From assembly GCF_003574625.1 (NCBI RefSeq), contig NZ_QNUJ01000018.1, positions 1-44,402 of the forward strand: 44,402 bases of DNA, written 5' to 3'. This document shows, piece after piece, positions 36,155 through 44,283 of the stretch. The notes under the pieces were generated by a model that saw only the letters and a list, made by a program, of their open reading frames with translations, searched no databases and had not been told where the DNA came from. This DNA comes from Shinella zoogloeoides. Its GTDB lineage: Bacteria > Pseudomonadota > Alphaproteobacteria > Rhizobiales > Rhizobiaceae. Numbering within the stretch: the stretch's first letter is position 1; each line of letters opens with the position of its first letter. Made by a program: the position numbers and the translations under genes.

Positions 36155-37381
36155 TTATGCTGCGACGGCGGAGACGGAGGGGCGCTCCATCTGGCGGATG
36201 GAGAGGTGCATCCAGGTCAGTGAGACGGCGACGACGGCCAAAAGCAGCAGGAAACAGCTCGACCAGAGGCCGGTCGCATCCTTGAGCAGACCGAAGGCGA
36301 TGGGCAGGATGAAGCCACCGAGACCGCCGACCATGCCGACAATGCCGCCGACCGGACCGACGCTGTCGGGATAGTAAGCCGGGATGTGCTTGTAGACGGC
36401 GGCCTTGCCGAGGCTCATGACGAAACCGAGCACGAAGACCACGACGATGAAGACGGCGGGCGTGATGCCTGATGGCAGCGACAGGATAAGCGTTGCCACG
36501 GCCGAGACGGCGAACATGCCATACATGACGGAGCGCGCGCCCTTGCGATCGGAAAGCATGCCGCCGAGCGCCCGGAAAACGCTGCCGGGAATGGAATACG
36601 CAGCGGCGACCATGCCGGCGGTTGCGATATCGAAACCATAGACACCGACGAGATAACGCGGCAGCCAGAGCGCGAGCGCCACGAACCCACCGAAAGCGAA
36701 GAAGTAATAGAGCGAGAAGCGCCAGACCTGGGCCTTCTTCAGCGGGGCGAATTCCTCACGCAGGCTGCGCTTGGGCGCCTTGCCGTCACGACGGCTCGCG
36801 AAAGCCGGATCGTCGCTCGTCGTGAACCAGAACAGGCAGGCCGTGAAGAACAACGCGGCCGCCCAGATTTCCGCAACCATCTGCCAGCCGGCGGCGACGA
36901 GCACGAAGGGCGCGACAAATTTCGTGAGGGCGGCGCCGACATTGCCCGCGCCGAAGATGCCGAGCACCGTGCCCTGCTTTTCTGCCGGGAAGAACGGCGA
37001 GACATAGGCCACGCCGACGGCGAAGGATCCGCCGGCAAGTCCCACACCGAGGCCGGCCAGCAGCATCTGCGGAAAGGTCGTCGCGTGCGACAGCAGGAGC
37101 GTCGAAAGGGCTGCCGCCAGCATGGTCAGCGTATAGACGAGGCGACCGCCGAAGCGCGGCGTCCAGACGCCGAGCAGGATGCGCACCAGCGAGCCCGTCA
37201 GGATCGGCGTGCCGACGAGCAGGCCGAACTGGGCTTCCGACAGGCCGAGATCGTCCTTGATGCGGATGCCGATGATCGCAAAGATCGTCCAGACGGCAAA
37301 ACAGATGGTGAAGGCGAAGGTGGACATCCAGAGCGCGACAGCGCGTTCGCGTGGGGATGTGGGCTGCTTGATCTCAGACAT
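36155..37381 (-). CDS. narK: Nitrate/nitrite transporter, NarK/NasA MFS family
   Basis: A 408-residue major-facilitator transporter with about twelve hydrophobic segments. NNP-family signatures: GLGVGLAGGSFAVGVAYVSPFFPAEKQGTVLGIFGAGNVGAA and VGGIVGMVGGLGGFILPIAFG. It imports nitrate for assimilation. ATG 37381 has GGAGA at 4-5 nt; the frame continues upstream through the leader RNA and that extension is rejected. It is the first gene of narK-nirB-nirD-narB-cysG, downstream of a sigma-54 promoter and an ANTAR-type leader. Confidence 0.93.
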   Translation of the reverse strand: MSEIKQPTSPRERAVALWMSTFAFTICFAVWTIFAIIGIRIKDDLGLSEAQFGLLVGTPILTGSLVRILLGVWTPRFGGRLVYTLTMLAAALSTLLLSHATTFPQMLLAGLGVGLAGGSFAVGVAYVSPFFPAEKQGTVLGIFGAGNVGAALTKFVAPFVLVAAGWQMVAEIWAAALFFTACLFWFTTSDDPAFASRRDGKAPKRSLREEFAPLKKAQVWRFSLYYFFAFGGFVALALWLPRYLVGVYGFDIATAGMVAAAYSIPGSVFRALGGMLSDRKGARSVMYGMFAVSAVATLILSLPSGITPAVFIVVVFVLGFVMSLGKAAVYKHIPAYYPDSVGPVGGIVGMVGGLGGFILPIAFGLLKDATGLWSSCFLLLLAVVAVSLTWMHLSIRQMERPSVSAVAA

Positions 37382-37428
37382 GACTTCTCCGAGGCCCGAC
37401 AAGGTCGTGCCGCTCCATCTTGGGGGTG

Positions 37429-37459
37429 AAAAACAAAAGGCCGCTGGCCAGGCACGGCC
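37429..37459 (-). terminator. Leader terminator upstream of narK
   Basis: On the minus strand GGCCG (37459-37455) pairs with CGGCC (37443-37439), directly followed by TTTTGTTTTT (37438-37429). Its 5' arm shares bases with the 3' arm of the second leader hairpin, so the two compete. An outer pairing of GCCGCTG/CAGCGGC (37498-37492 with 37446-37440) is also possible. Confidence 0.75.
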
Positions 37460-37528
37460 GCACGGTCGCTCCGTGCGGACAGAATCCTGATCAGCGGCTT
37501 TGCTGGTGGTGTGCCCGTCGTTGGACAC
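37458..37528 (-). promoter_or_regulatory. ANTAR (NasT)-responsive antiterminator leader RNA, two hairpins
   Basis: Hairpin 1 (37528-37511): stem GTGTCC/GGGCAC with one G-U pair and hexaloop AACGAC. Hairpin 2 (37478-37458): 8-bp perfect stem CCGCACGG/CCGTGCGG with loop AGCGA. Both loops have A at position 1 and G at position 4, the rule for RNA bound by ANTAR-domain antiterminators. Hairpin 2 overlaps the terminator arm. In known NasST systems nitrate releases NasT from NasS, and NasT then stabilises the hairpins and lets transcription continue into the nitrate genes; both proteins are encoded just upstream here. Confidence 0.82.
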
Positions 37529-37561
37529 CGATTTCGTGGCCCTGCGGCCTGACTACTTAAA

Positions 37562-37577
37562 AGCAATCGGCGTGCCA
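37562..37577 (-). promoter_or_regulatory. Sigma-54 promoter of the nitrate operon
   Basis: TGGCACGCCGATTGCT on the minus strand has the -24 GG and -12 GC elements exactly 10 bases apart and matches the consensus TGGCAC-N5-TTGC fully. The predicted start (about 37551) is some 22 nt before the first leader hairpin. Three copies of GCTGCAC (minus strand; 37624-37630, 37654-37660, 37676-37682) lie upstream and could be half-sites for an NtrC-type activator. Confidence 0.85.
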
Positions 37578-37706
37578 GTTTTAGCAAGCCATTGTTTCAA
37601 AAAGAGAAGAAGAATTTTCCAGCGTGCAGCATTCAACGAACGGCGCTCAATCTGTGCAGCGCAGAGCCAAATTTTGTGCAGCGCGCATAAATTAAGCGCC
37701 GCCTGT

Positions 37707-38921
37707 TCAGCCGGTGGACTGGGAGGCGATATAGGCCTCCACATCGTCAGGGTCGAAAAGCCCGCCGTCGAAGAACCCGTCCGGTCCGAGCGTCAGCGCG
37801 CCGGAGGAACCGACAGGCGTCGCGGCGGTCAATGCCCCCTCGACCTTGGCGCTGGCCGACGGCATGGCGATTCCGAGGTCCTTCAGCGCGGCGCGGTAGA
37901 TATCCGGCCGGTAGGTTTCAGCGGCAATGCGCTGACGCTCCGCCGTATGTTCGATCTGCCGCCAGCGGACCATCTGGGTGTAGAACCACAGGGCGTGGCT
38001 CTTCCAGGGGAAGGTCGCCGCCTTAGCGTTGGGCACGAAGAAATCGCTGACCGCCTGCGTCGCCCCGTCACCGATGAAAAGATTGCCGTTGAGCGCCGGA
38101 AGAAGAAGTTCCACGTCACGCCCGACATAAGCGGGCCGGGCTAGAAGTGCGGCGAGCGCCTCATGATTGTCAGGCCGAGCGCACCAGAGCGACGCCTGAT
38201 GCAGCGCGACCAGCAGCGCCGCCATTGCCTCGGGATTTGCCTTGCCCCAGCGAGCGTTGACCCCGAGCACCTTTTCCGGGCTCGACCGCCAGATCGCCGC
38301 CTTAACAGTCGCAAGATGGCCACCGCGACGCAGCACGCCGAAGGTATTCCAGGGCTCACCCGCGCAATAGCCGTCGATCACCCCTTCGGCGAGCGCATCG
38401 CCCATATCCGGCGGCGGCAACACGACGATCTCAATGTCCTGATCGGGATCGATGGCGCTGGCGGCCAACCAATAGCGCAGTTCGTAGTTATGCCCCGAAT
38501 AGGGATGTACGACACCAAAACGCAGCGGCATGTCCGAGCGCGCCTTGATGACCTTGCGCAGCGCTGTTCCGTTCGCGCGGGCATCGAGATCCGCCGTTGC
38601 ACCATTTTCCGCCATCGCCCGCCAGAGCGCAGGAGAAACGGTCACCGCATTACCGCCGAGGCCGAGAGCTATGGGCACGATCATGTCGGGTGCAGGCACG
38701 TTGAGGCCGAGATTGCAGGCGATCGGCACGGGGCCGAGGATATGCGCGACGTCGATATGGCGCACGGCCAGCCGGTCGCGGATACTCGCCCAGGACCGCT
38801 CGCGCAGCAGGGTGAGGTCGACCGCCTGCTCCTCGGCAAAGCCCATCTCGCGGGCGACGACGAGGAGTGCGCTGTCGAGCAGCGGCACGAAACCGGCGGT
38901 AATGGCATGGCGCGTCGTCAT
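37707..38921 (-). CDS. nasS: Nitrate sensor NasS (cytoplasmic NrtA-like protein)
   Basis: A 404-residue protein of the NrtA/CmpA nitrate-binding family without a signal peptide (starts MTTRHAITAGFVPLLDSALLVVAREMGFAEEQ). That is the mark of the cytoplasmic sensor NasS rather than of a transporter subunit. Family segments include VPAPDMIVPIALGLGGNAVTVS, FGVVHPYSGHNYELRYWLAA and DGYCAGEPWNTFGVL. Without nitrate it is expected to hold NasT inactive. The ATG overlaps the nasT stop. The intergenic region after its 3' end carries the sigma-54 promoter of the next operon. Confidence 0.92.
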   Translation of the reverse strand: MTTRHAITAGFVPLLDSALLVVAREMGFAEEQAVDLTLLRERSWASIRDRLAVRHIDVAHILGPVPIACNLGLNVPAPDMIVPIALGLGGNAVTVSPALWRAMAENGATADLDARANGTALRKVIKARSDMPLRFGVVHPYSGHNYELRYWLAASAIDPDQDIEIVVLPPPDMGDALAEGVIDGYCAGEPWNTFGVLRRGGHLATVKAAIWRSSPEKVLGVNARWGKANPEAMAALLVALHQASLWCARPDNHEALAALLARPAYVGRDVELLLPALNGNLFIGDGATQAVSDFFVPNAKAATFPWKSHALWFYTQMVRWRQIEHTAERQRIAAETYRPDIYRAALKDLGIAMPSASAKVEGALTAATPVGSSGALTLGPDGFFDGGLFDPDDVEAYIASQSTG

Positions 38922-39520
38922 TGCGTCCCTCCGGGATCAAGCAGGCTGGACGCCGTGACAAGGCTCTGGGCGATCTCGACGATCTTGCGATTCTGGTTCA
39001 TCGCCGTGCGGCGCAGCAAGGCATAGGCGTCTTCTTCCGACAGCCCGCGCGAGCGCATCAGAAGGCCTTTGGCGCGGTCGATGACCTTGCGGTTTTCCAG
39101 TTCGCCGCGCGTTTCCTCGAGCTCGCGGTTGAGGCGGGAAAAGGCGTTGAAGCGGCTGATCGCCATTTTGAGGATCGGGCGCACCCGTTCCTGTTTCAAC
39201 CCGTCGACGATATAGGCCGAAACGCCCGCCTCGACCGCCGCCTCGATGGAGGCCTCGTCGGACCTGTCGACGAACATCGCGATGGGACGCTTTACGGCGC
39301 GCGAGAGCTGGAACATGCTCTCCAGCATGTCGCGGTTGGGATTTTCAAGATCGATTACGATGACATCGGGATTGAGATCGGCGATGCGCCGCGCCAGGCC
39401 ATGCATAACGTCGATGACCGCGACCTTTTCATAGCCGGCCTCCCGCAGCCCCTCTTCGATGATGGCGGCACGGATGCGATTCTCGTCGATGACCAGTACG
39501 TTCAGTCCGCTCGGTTTCAT
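38918..39520 (-). CDS. nasT: ANTAR-domain antiterminator NasT
   Basis: A 200-residue regulator with an N-terminal receiver-like domain (LNVLVIDENRIRAAIIEEGLREAGYEKV; Asp in DVIVIDLENPNRD) and a C-terminal RNA-binding ANTAR domain (ENRKVIDRAKGLLMRSRGLSEEDAYALLRRTAMNQNRKIVEIAQSLV). It binds paired hairpins in leader RNAs; the matching leader lies 1.4 kb downstream. Its own promoter would be in 39521-39620, where no clear elements were recognised. Confidence 0.93.
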   Translation of the reverse strand: MKPSGLNVLVIDENRIRAAIIEEGLREAGYEKVAVIDVMHGLARRIADLNPDVIVIDLENPNRDMLESMFQLSRAVKRPIAMFVDRSDEASIEAAVEAGVSAYIVDGLKQERVRPILKMAISRFNAFSRLNRELEETRGELENRKVIDRAKGLLMRSRGLSEEDAYALLRRTAMNQNRKIVEIAQSLVTASSLLDPGGTQ

Positions 39521-39994
39521 GCAAAGACCGTGATGACCCCGCGCTGCCGGATCGCTGCATCGTCATTTCGCAATGCAACATCTTCGAGACAATAGCAAGG
39601 TGCTAACACCGGTGCATTATGAGCTCCTGAAAAGATTGGGATCAGCGCCCCGATGAACATCGTCCATTCAACCGACCACTCGATGGCAACGCTTCTCGGG
39701 TGGATCAGGATCGAACCCCGCGCCAATTCATAGCCGCTTTCGCCGTTGGCGCCATCGACGGCGCCGACAGCCGCCCGGCTTGCGGCTCCCTCTTGATGGA
39801 TGTGTAAGGTGAGAACCAGGACCTGTGTATGTAGTCGGCTCCGTGTGACCTGTGTCGGCGAGCCGGGGCAGGTTTCACTGTGTCATTGCCTTGTCTGACA
39901 GCTGATCGGAATAGGAGGAGCCGGTGAAGGTTTTCGATTATAAGGAATAGTCGTCGCCCTTGGTATCGCCGTGTTGGCAAGCCCTGCTAGCACA
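39521..39994. other. Intergenic region with scrambled sequence
   Basis: No intact gene. The first part should hold the nasT promoter; GGTGCTAACACC (39599-39610) is a small palindrome there. Around 39952-40010 a forward frame reads IVVALGIAVLASPASTWAAQSS, like a signal peptide, with GGAGGAG and a GTG shortly before, but it is broken by stops and frame changes. This may be the relic of an exported protein gene fused to the VOC relic that follows. Confidence 0.4.
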
Positions 39995-40168
39995 TGGGCG
40001 GCGCAATCTTCTTTTGTATTTCGAGCGCGAGGATATTGACGCGGCCTTCGCGGGGATCCCACGCCATGTGGACCTGAGCCATCCCGTCACACGGCGGGCA
40101 TGGGGAGAGCGCGTATTCCGCTTTTACGATCCGGACGACCATACGGTCGAGTTCGGCGAGTTGCAGAA
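39995..40168 (+). pseudogene. C-terminal relic of a VOC/glyoxalase-fold protein
   Basis: The frame reads LLLYFEREDIDAAFAGIPRHVDLSHPVTRRAWGERVFRFYDPDDHTVEFGEL, the ending of a VOC-family domain, including the conserved FRFYDPDxHxVE strand. The N-terminal half is absent. After the motif the frame runs on into unrelated sequence to a stop at 40313. No start or ribosome site fits. Non-functional. Confidence 0.65.
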
Positions 40169-40309
40169 CTCACATCTTCGGGCGATCCGCAGGAGATATG
40201 ACATTTTCTGGCGCCCGCACCGCAAGAAGCGGCGCGCGGGAAAGACGTTCTATACGGCCCTAGAGCCTGTCCAAACGCAAAACCTCTACGCACTTTTGCT
40301 GAAATTAGC

Positions 40310-40852
40310 TTAGAACGTCATCGCGCGATGCGCGCTTGCAACAGCCTTGCGCAGATCACCGATGGCGTCGTTCGAGGCTGCGGGCAACTCTTCCCCTTCA
40401 AGCTCCGGCGGCATCTTCCATCCAGGATCGACACCCTTCATGTTCGGCAGCTCGTGCGCGATGCCCTTGTGGCAGTCGATACAGGTCGCCTTACCCGTCA
40501 GAAGGTATTTCGAGTGGATATCGGCGGCACGCTGGGTCTGCTTGGTGAAGTCCATCGCGACGGCGGAATGGCAGTTGCGGCATTCAAGGCTATCGTTCGC
40601 CTTCAGGCGCGCCCATTCGTGTTTCGCTTCTCGCGCGTGTTGATGGTGCCGAAGATCTTGCCCCAGACCTCCTTGGAGGCCTGCATTTTGCGGGCGATCT
40701 TGTCGGTCCACTGGTGCGGCACGTGGCAATCCGGACAGGAGGCGCGCACCCCGGAGCGATTGGTGAAGTGCACCGTATTGGTCAATTCCTGATAGACGTT
40801 GTCCTTCATCTCGTGACAGGAGGTGCAGAACTTCTCCGTATTGGTCAGGGCC
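40310..40852 (-). pseudogene. napC: Broken napC (NapC/NirT tetrahaem cytochrome)
   Basis: Two frames together carry most of a Nap[75 protein letters not shown] in one, then [65 protein letters not shown] in another. All four haem motifs (CTSCH, CPDCH, CRNCH, CIDCH) are readable. A small deletion after INTREK (about 40640) shifts the frame and removes the residues before HEW. The N-terminal membrane anchor is missing beyond 40852. No other nap genes are present, so it is a relic of a periplasmic nitrate reductase locus. Confidence 0.88.
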
Positions 40853-40955
40853 TGCGATATCGATAAGACGACACACTCGCATAAGGCCATCTGCCGATTT
40901 CAGTTATTGCAGTTAGGCATCCCAGCTACTATATTGCTGTCAAGGAGACCGCATC

Positions 40956-41402
40956 ATGGCCAGCCAAATCATACACTTCGCCGGGTTGTCGGATCGGGAC
41001 CGCAGGGTAGCCTCGCCGCTGCCCAAGCTTACTGCCGGCGACAGGCTGGAGCTTCACGTCCATCACGAGGGCGGCCGCGAGCACAAGCTCTCGATTCCGC
41101 CGTCGGCCGCCGCTGCGGTTGAAGCCCTTCTGGCCCACATGTTGCGCGGCGAGCGCGTTGCCGTCCTGGCCGAGGATCAGGAATTGAGCCCAACAGAAGC
41201 ATCCGCGATTCTGGGCATCTCCCGTCCCCTGGTCGTCCTTAGGATGGATCGCGGCGATCTGCCGTTCCGTTACGTGGGCAAGCATCGTCGCGCTCTGCTT
41301 AAGGACGTGCTTGCACTGAAATCCAAGCTCGACACCCGCCAGTCCGCGATGGATGCGCTCGCCGATGACACAGAGGACCTCATTCAGACCCATGGCCTCT
41401 AA
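40956..41402 (+). CDS. Antitoxin-like protein with excisionase-type DNA-binding domain
   Basis: A 148-residue protein. The N-terminal part resembles a short beta domain (PKLTAGDRLELHVHHEGGREHKLSIPPSAAAAVEALLAHMLRGE). The C-terminal half is an excisionase/MerR-like helix-turn-helix (ELSPTEASAILGISRPLVVLRMDRGDLPFRYVGKHRRALLKDVLAL). AAGGAG lies before the ATG. The 3' end overlaps the PIN gene by 11 bp, the usual antitoxin-then-toxin order with coupled translation. It presumably binds its own promoter (40900-40950) and neutralises the toxin. Confidence 0.82.
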   Translation: MASQIIHFAGLSDRDRRVASPLPKLTAGDRLELHVHHEGGREHKLSIPPSAAAAVEALLAHMLRGERVAVLAEDQELSPTEASAILGISRPLVVLRMDRGDLPFRYVGKHRRALLKDVLALKSKLDTRQSAMDALADDTEDLIQTHGL

Positions 41403-41970
41403 CCCGCCCGTCGCGGTGTATGATGCCTGCGTCCTCTATCCATTTCACCTGCGCAACGTCCTGATCCAGTGCGCTTTCGACGGACTTGTCGAAGCACGCT
41501 GGACGGACAAGATTCATGATGAGTGGATCCGCAATCTCGCGGCCAACACGCCGGCGTTGCCCATCGAACGCCTGATCGCAACACGCGACAGGATGAAGGC
41601 AGTCTTGCCGGACGCGGACATCACGGACTACCGCCACCTCATTCCGGAGCTCCGTCTGCCCGATCCTGACGACCGGCATGTCTTGGCCGCCGCCATCGCC
41701 GGCAAAGCCGCGTATATCGTCACCTGGAATCTCAAGGACTTTCCGGCGAAGGATCTAGCCTCTCATGGCGTGGCAAGCCAGTCCCCGGATGCTTTCCTCA
41801 CTGGCCTCCATGCGACGTTTCCCGATGCGCTGATCTCCAGCATCAAACGAGCGCGGCAAAATCTCCGAAAGACGATGCCCTCGGTCGACATGTTTATCGA
41901 TGGACTTCAACAAAGTGGCCTGAAGACTTTTCCGGCACTGCTTCGTCAGAAGATCGGCGGGCTGATCTAA
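41392..41970 (+). CDS. PIN-domain toxin (VapC-like ribonuclease)
   Basis: A 192-residue protein with a PIN nuclease domain. Acidic residues at the expected places: Asp in VAVYDACVLYP, Glu in HDEWIRNLA, Asp pair in RLPDPDDRHVLAAAIAGKAAYIVTWNLKDFP (final Asp). It is longer than classical VapC (about 130) because of a helical C-terminal extension. It likely cleaves RNA when free of the antitoxin encoded by the overlapping gene. The pair can stabilise the replicon. Confidence 0.87.
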   Translation: MASNPPVAVYDACVLYPFHLRNVLIQCAFDGLVEARWTDKIHDEWIRNLAANTPALPIERLIATRDRMKAVLPDADITDYRHLIPELRLPDPDDRHVLAAAIAGKAAYIVTWNLKDFPAKDLASHGVASQSPDAFLTGLHATFPDALISSIKRARQNLRKTMPSVDMFIDGLQQSGLKTFPALLRQKIGGLI

Positions 41971-42010
41971 CTGACAAGCGACTACGGGCTCCCGCTACCC
42001 TAGTTATCGA

Positions 42011-42700
42011 CTATTCCTCTTCGCCCCCGGCCGTCTCCTGGGCTCCCTCCTGCATACCCTTCCGGCTGAGCAACCCCCCATCCTCCAGCGCTTCGATGTC
42101 GGGCAGATCGCGCAGCGTCTGCATGCCGAAGGCGGTGAGGAACTGTTTGGTCGTAACATAGGTGTAGGGCGCACCCGGCGTCGGGCTGCGCGGGCCGGAG
42201 GCGAGGAAGTTGGCATTGCGCAGACTGGCGATCGTGTCGCGGCTGACCTCCTTGCCGAAGATTTTCGACAGGTCGCCGCGGGTGATCGGCTGGAAATACG
42301 CGATCGCCATCAGCACCATGGCCTCGAAGTCGGACAGTACGGGCGCCGCGCTGCGCGTCGAAGCCTGCGACGCCCGGATCGCGGACGCGTAAGCCGAACG
42401 GCTTCGGTGCTGCCAGCCGCCGGCGACGAAGACGATCTCATAGGGCCGGTCCCGCAGTTCCGCGCGCAGATCGTCGATCAGAAGGTCGATGCTGCAGTCC
42501 TTGCCGACGACACGCGCCAGCGTCTCGCGGCCGACCGGCTCGGCCGCGGCAAAGATCACCGCCTCGACGCGCAGCATCCATTCGCGCCAGCGCAACTCCG
42601 GCGGCAAATCCGCCAGCTCCCGATCCAGCAAGCATTCGCTTGCGTCCTTTGTCCGAGACGTTCGTGTTTTGCCCGCTTCCTCCGGTTCAGCCATCGTCAT
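42011..42700 (-). CDS. scpB: ScpB-family (SMC accessory) protein, accessory-replicon type
   Basis: A 229-residue protein with the two winged-helix domains of Scp[62 protein letters not shown] and [45 protein letters not shown]...[13 protein letters not shown]. Chromosomal ScpB works with ScpA and SMC; neither is here. The gene overlaps the end of the DUF1403 gene (ATGA), so the two products are probably made together. The tail is acidic. The role may be in segregation or in controlling the adjacent integrase; not established. Confidence 0.85.
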   Translation of the reverse strand: MTMAEPEEAGKTRTSRTKDASECLLDRELADLPPELRWREWMLRVEAVIFAAAEPVGRETLARVVGKDCSIDLLIDDLRAELRDRPYEIVFVAGGWQHRSRSAYASAIRASQASTRSAAPVLSDFEAMVLMAIAYFQPITRGDLSKIFGKEVSRDTIASLRNANFLASGPRSPTPGAPYTYVTTKQFLTAFGMQTLRDLPDIEALEDGGLLSRKGMQEGAQETAGGEEE

Positions 42701-43662
42701 AGCCCATAGATCCGGAACGAACTACGACCGGACAGTTCGCGCACGGCGTCAAAGCCTTCCAGCCGGTCGAACAGCCGGGTCGCCGCCCAGCGCGAGAGAT
42801 TGCTGCCGGGCGCCGAGGCCGCCACCGCGTCCTCATCAAGCAAGGCCTGGATGACGGCGCCAGCGCCTTTCGTCCGGACCTTTGGCGCCGCGGTACGCAG
42901 CGTTTCAGAACGCCGCGCGATCTCGCCGGCGGTGCGCAGGGCCGCGCCTGTTCCCTCGGTGAGGGCAAGGCAGACAGCGCGGGCGAAGGCCGGCTCGCCT
43001 GGGCGCACACGGCCTCTGCCCCCAAGCGTCTTGAAGGCCGGCCCATAGCGCTCGGCCATCAGCAGCGGCACGGCACAATCCCATTTCAGCAGCCCGGCGA
43101 TCAACATGTCGGCCAGCAGCCAGGCGAGCGGCTCGGCATCTGGGCGCACGGCATGCATGGCCGTGACCAGGTCCGCCGCGGCGAATGGCGCCGGGCGGCC
43201 GGATTGCAGCGCGTCGTCGGCATGATCGACCGCCGCGGTGAGCCGATCGTCCCAGGCGAGGCCCAACAGATCGGCAAGCTCCGCCACCGCCTTCGAGGAG
43301 AAAGCGGGTTTTCGAGTGGAAAGTCTTTTATAGGCCAAAAACACCTTTCCGGCCGGGCCGGGATCGTCACCGGCGGCGGTGAGCAGAACGGCATCGCGCA
43401 ACGCCGCCTCGTCCTCGCTGCAGCCCATCAGCCGGACCGCGACGGCGGCACATTTCAGGGCCTGGCGGGACCGCCAGCAGCCGGCCCAGGCGGGCGCGGA
43501 GCGGACAAGATCGTCCAGCGATTTCAACGCGATGCCGGCGGCAAAGGCGGCGGCGAGTTCGTCCGGCTGGCGGCCACGCGGCAGGGTCCAGCCGGGCAAG
43601 GCGGGGATGAGCGCCGGAGCGGAAACGGGTGAGGCGACAGGCGAATCCATGACCGACAGCAT
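42697..43662 (-). CDS. DUF1403 family protein
   Basis: A 321-residue protein of the DUF1403 family, found mainly on rhizobial and related alphaproteobacterial accessory replicons beside scpB-like and integrase genes. It appears helical and Ala-rich, with no recognised catalytic motif ([68 protein letters not shown]). ATGs at 43662 and 43650 are both possible and neither has a clear Shine-Dalgarno. It is divergent from the integrase, with an inverted repeat just upstream. Function unknown. Confidence 0.82.
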   Translation of the reverse strand: MLSVMDSPVASPVSAPALIPALPGWTLPRGRQPDELAAAFAAGIALKSLDDLVRSAPAWAGCWRSRQALKCAAVAVRLMGCSEDEAALRDAVLLTAAGDDPGPAGKVFLAYKRLSTRKPAFSSKAVAELADLLGLAWDDRLTAAVDHADDALQSGRPAPFAAADLVTAMHAVRPDAEPLAWLLADMLIAGLLKWDCAVPLLMAERYGPAFKTLGGRGRVRPGEPAFARAVCLALTEGTGAALRTAGEIARRSETLRTAAPKVRTKGAGAVIQALLDEDAVAASAPGSNLSRWAATRLFDRLEGFDAVRELSGRSSFRIYGL

Positions 43663-43670
43663 AGGCCAAA

Positions 43671-43709
43671 CGTGCGGATTATGCCAACACTATACGCAAT
43701 AACCGCACG
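43671..43709. repeat. Inverted repeat between DUF1403 and integrase genes
   Basis: CGTGCGG (43671-43677) and CCGCACG (43703-43709) are perfect 7-bp arms, with partial symmetry continuing inward (ATTAT / ATAA) and a 25-bp spacer. The stretch from here to 43774 is AT-rich and must hold the divergent promoters. The repeat could be an operator or a recombination site for the adjacent integrase. Confidence 0.55.
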
Positions 43710-43774
43710 GCTTGTCTTTCATGCATAATGATCGATAAGATTGCATTATCTTTCATTTTTGTCATTATAGAGAA

Positions 43775-44283
43775 ATGACCCGAATCGTCGACAAAAACAG
43801 CGAAAATCACCCTCCGGAACCTTCCGCGCCGCCGCACAGCACGCCGGCGGCCGATGGCAATTCCAAGACCGTCGTCGCCGCGCCGGCGCCTCCTCCCCTG
43901 CCGGCCCACCTGCAGGACCTCACCGACCGCGCTCGGGGTTACGTCGAAGCGGCCAGCTCCGCCAACACCCGCCGCGCCTACACCGCCGACTGGACGCATT
44001 TTACCGCTTGGTGCCGGCGCCAGAACCTATCCGCCCTCCCCCCGGATCCGGAGGTCGTCGGCCTCTACATCACCGCCTGCGCCTCCGGCAGTGCCGTTTG
44101 CACGGCTACGCGCGGCGCCAAGCCGAATTCGGTCGCGACCATCGAGCGGCGCCTCGCCGCCATCGGATGGAACTGCGCGCAGCGTGGGACGCCGCTCGAT
44201 CGCAAGAACCGAGCGATTGCCACGGTGATGGCCGGTATCCGCAACAAGCACGCCGCCCCGCCCCGGCAGAAGGAAGCCATCCT
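43775..44283 (+). pseudogene. Tyrosine recombinase/integrase, cut by the Tn3-type element
   Basis: The first about 169 residues of a tyrosine recombinase: a Pro/Ala-rich leader, then the SAM-like DNA-binding core (ARGYVEAASSANTRRAYTADWTHFTAWCRRQNLSALPPDPEVVGLYITA, then SVATIERRLAAIGWNCAQRGTPLDRKNRAIATVMAGIRNKHA). The reading frame enters the transposon repeat at 44284 and stops at 44320. The catalytic domain with R-H-R-Y is missing, so it is inactive unless the rest lies beyond the element. It is divergent from the DUF1403-scpB pair, with which such integrases are typically associated. Confidence 0.85.

Noticed and set aside
37397-37409. CGACAAGGTCGTG near the narK start as an eighth PQQ-regulon operator
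   Set aside because: The left half is GACA not GACC, it lies between leader terminator and start codon, and the gene belongs to the nitrate system; probably chance. A similar string at 29155 is inside the LysR gene.
39517-39726. Minus-strand frame of 69 codons upstream of nasT
   Set aside because: It overlaps the likely nasT promoter region, has no homology signal and no Shine-Dalgarno.
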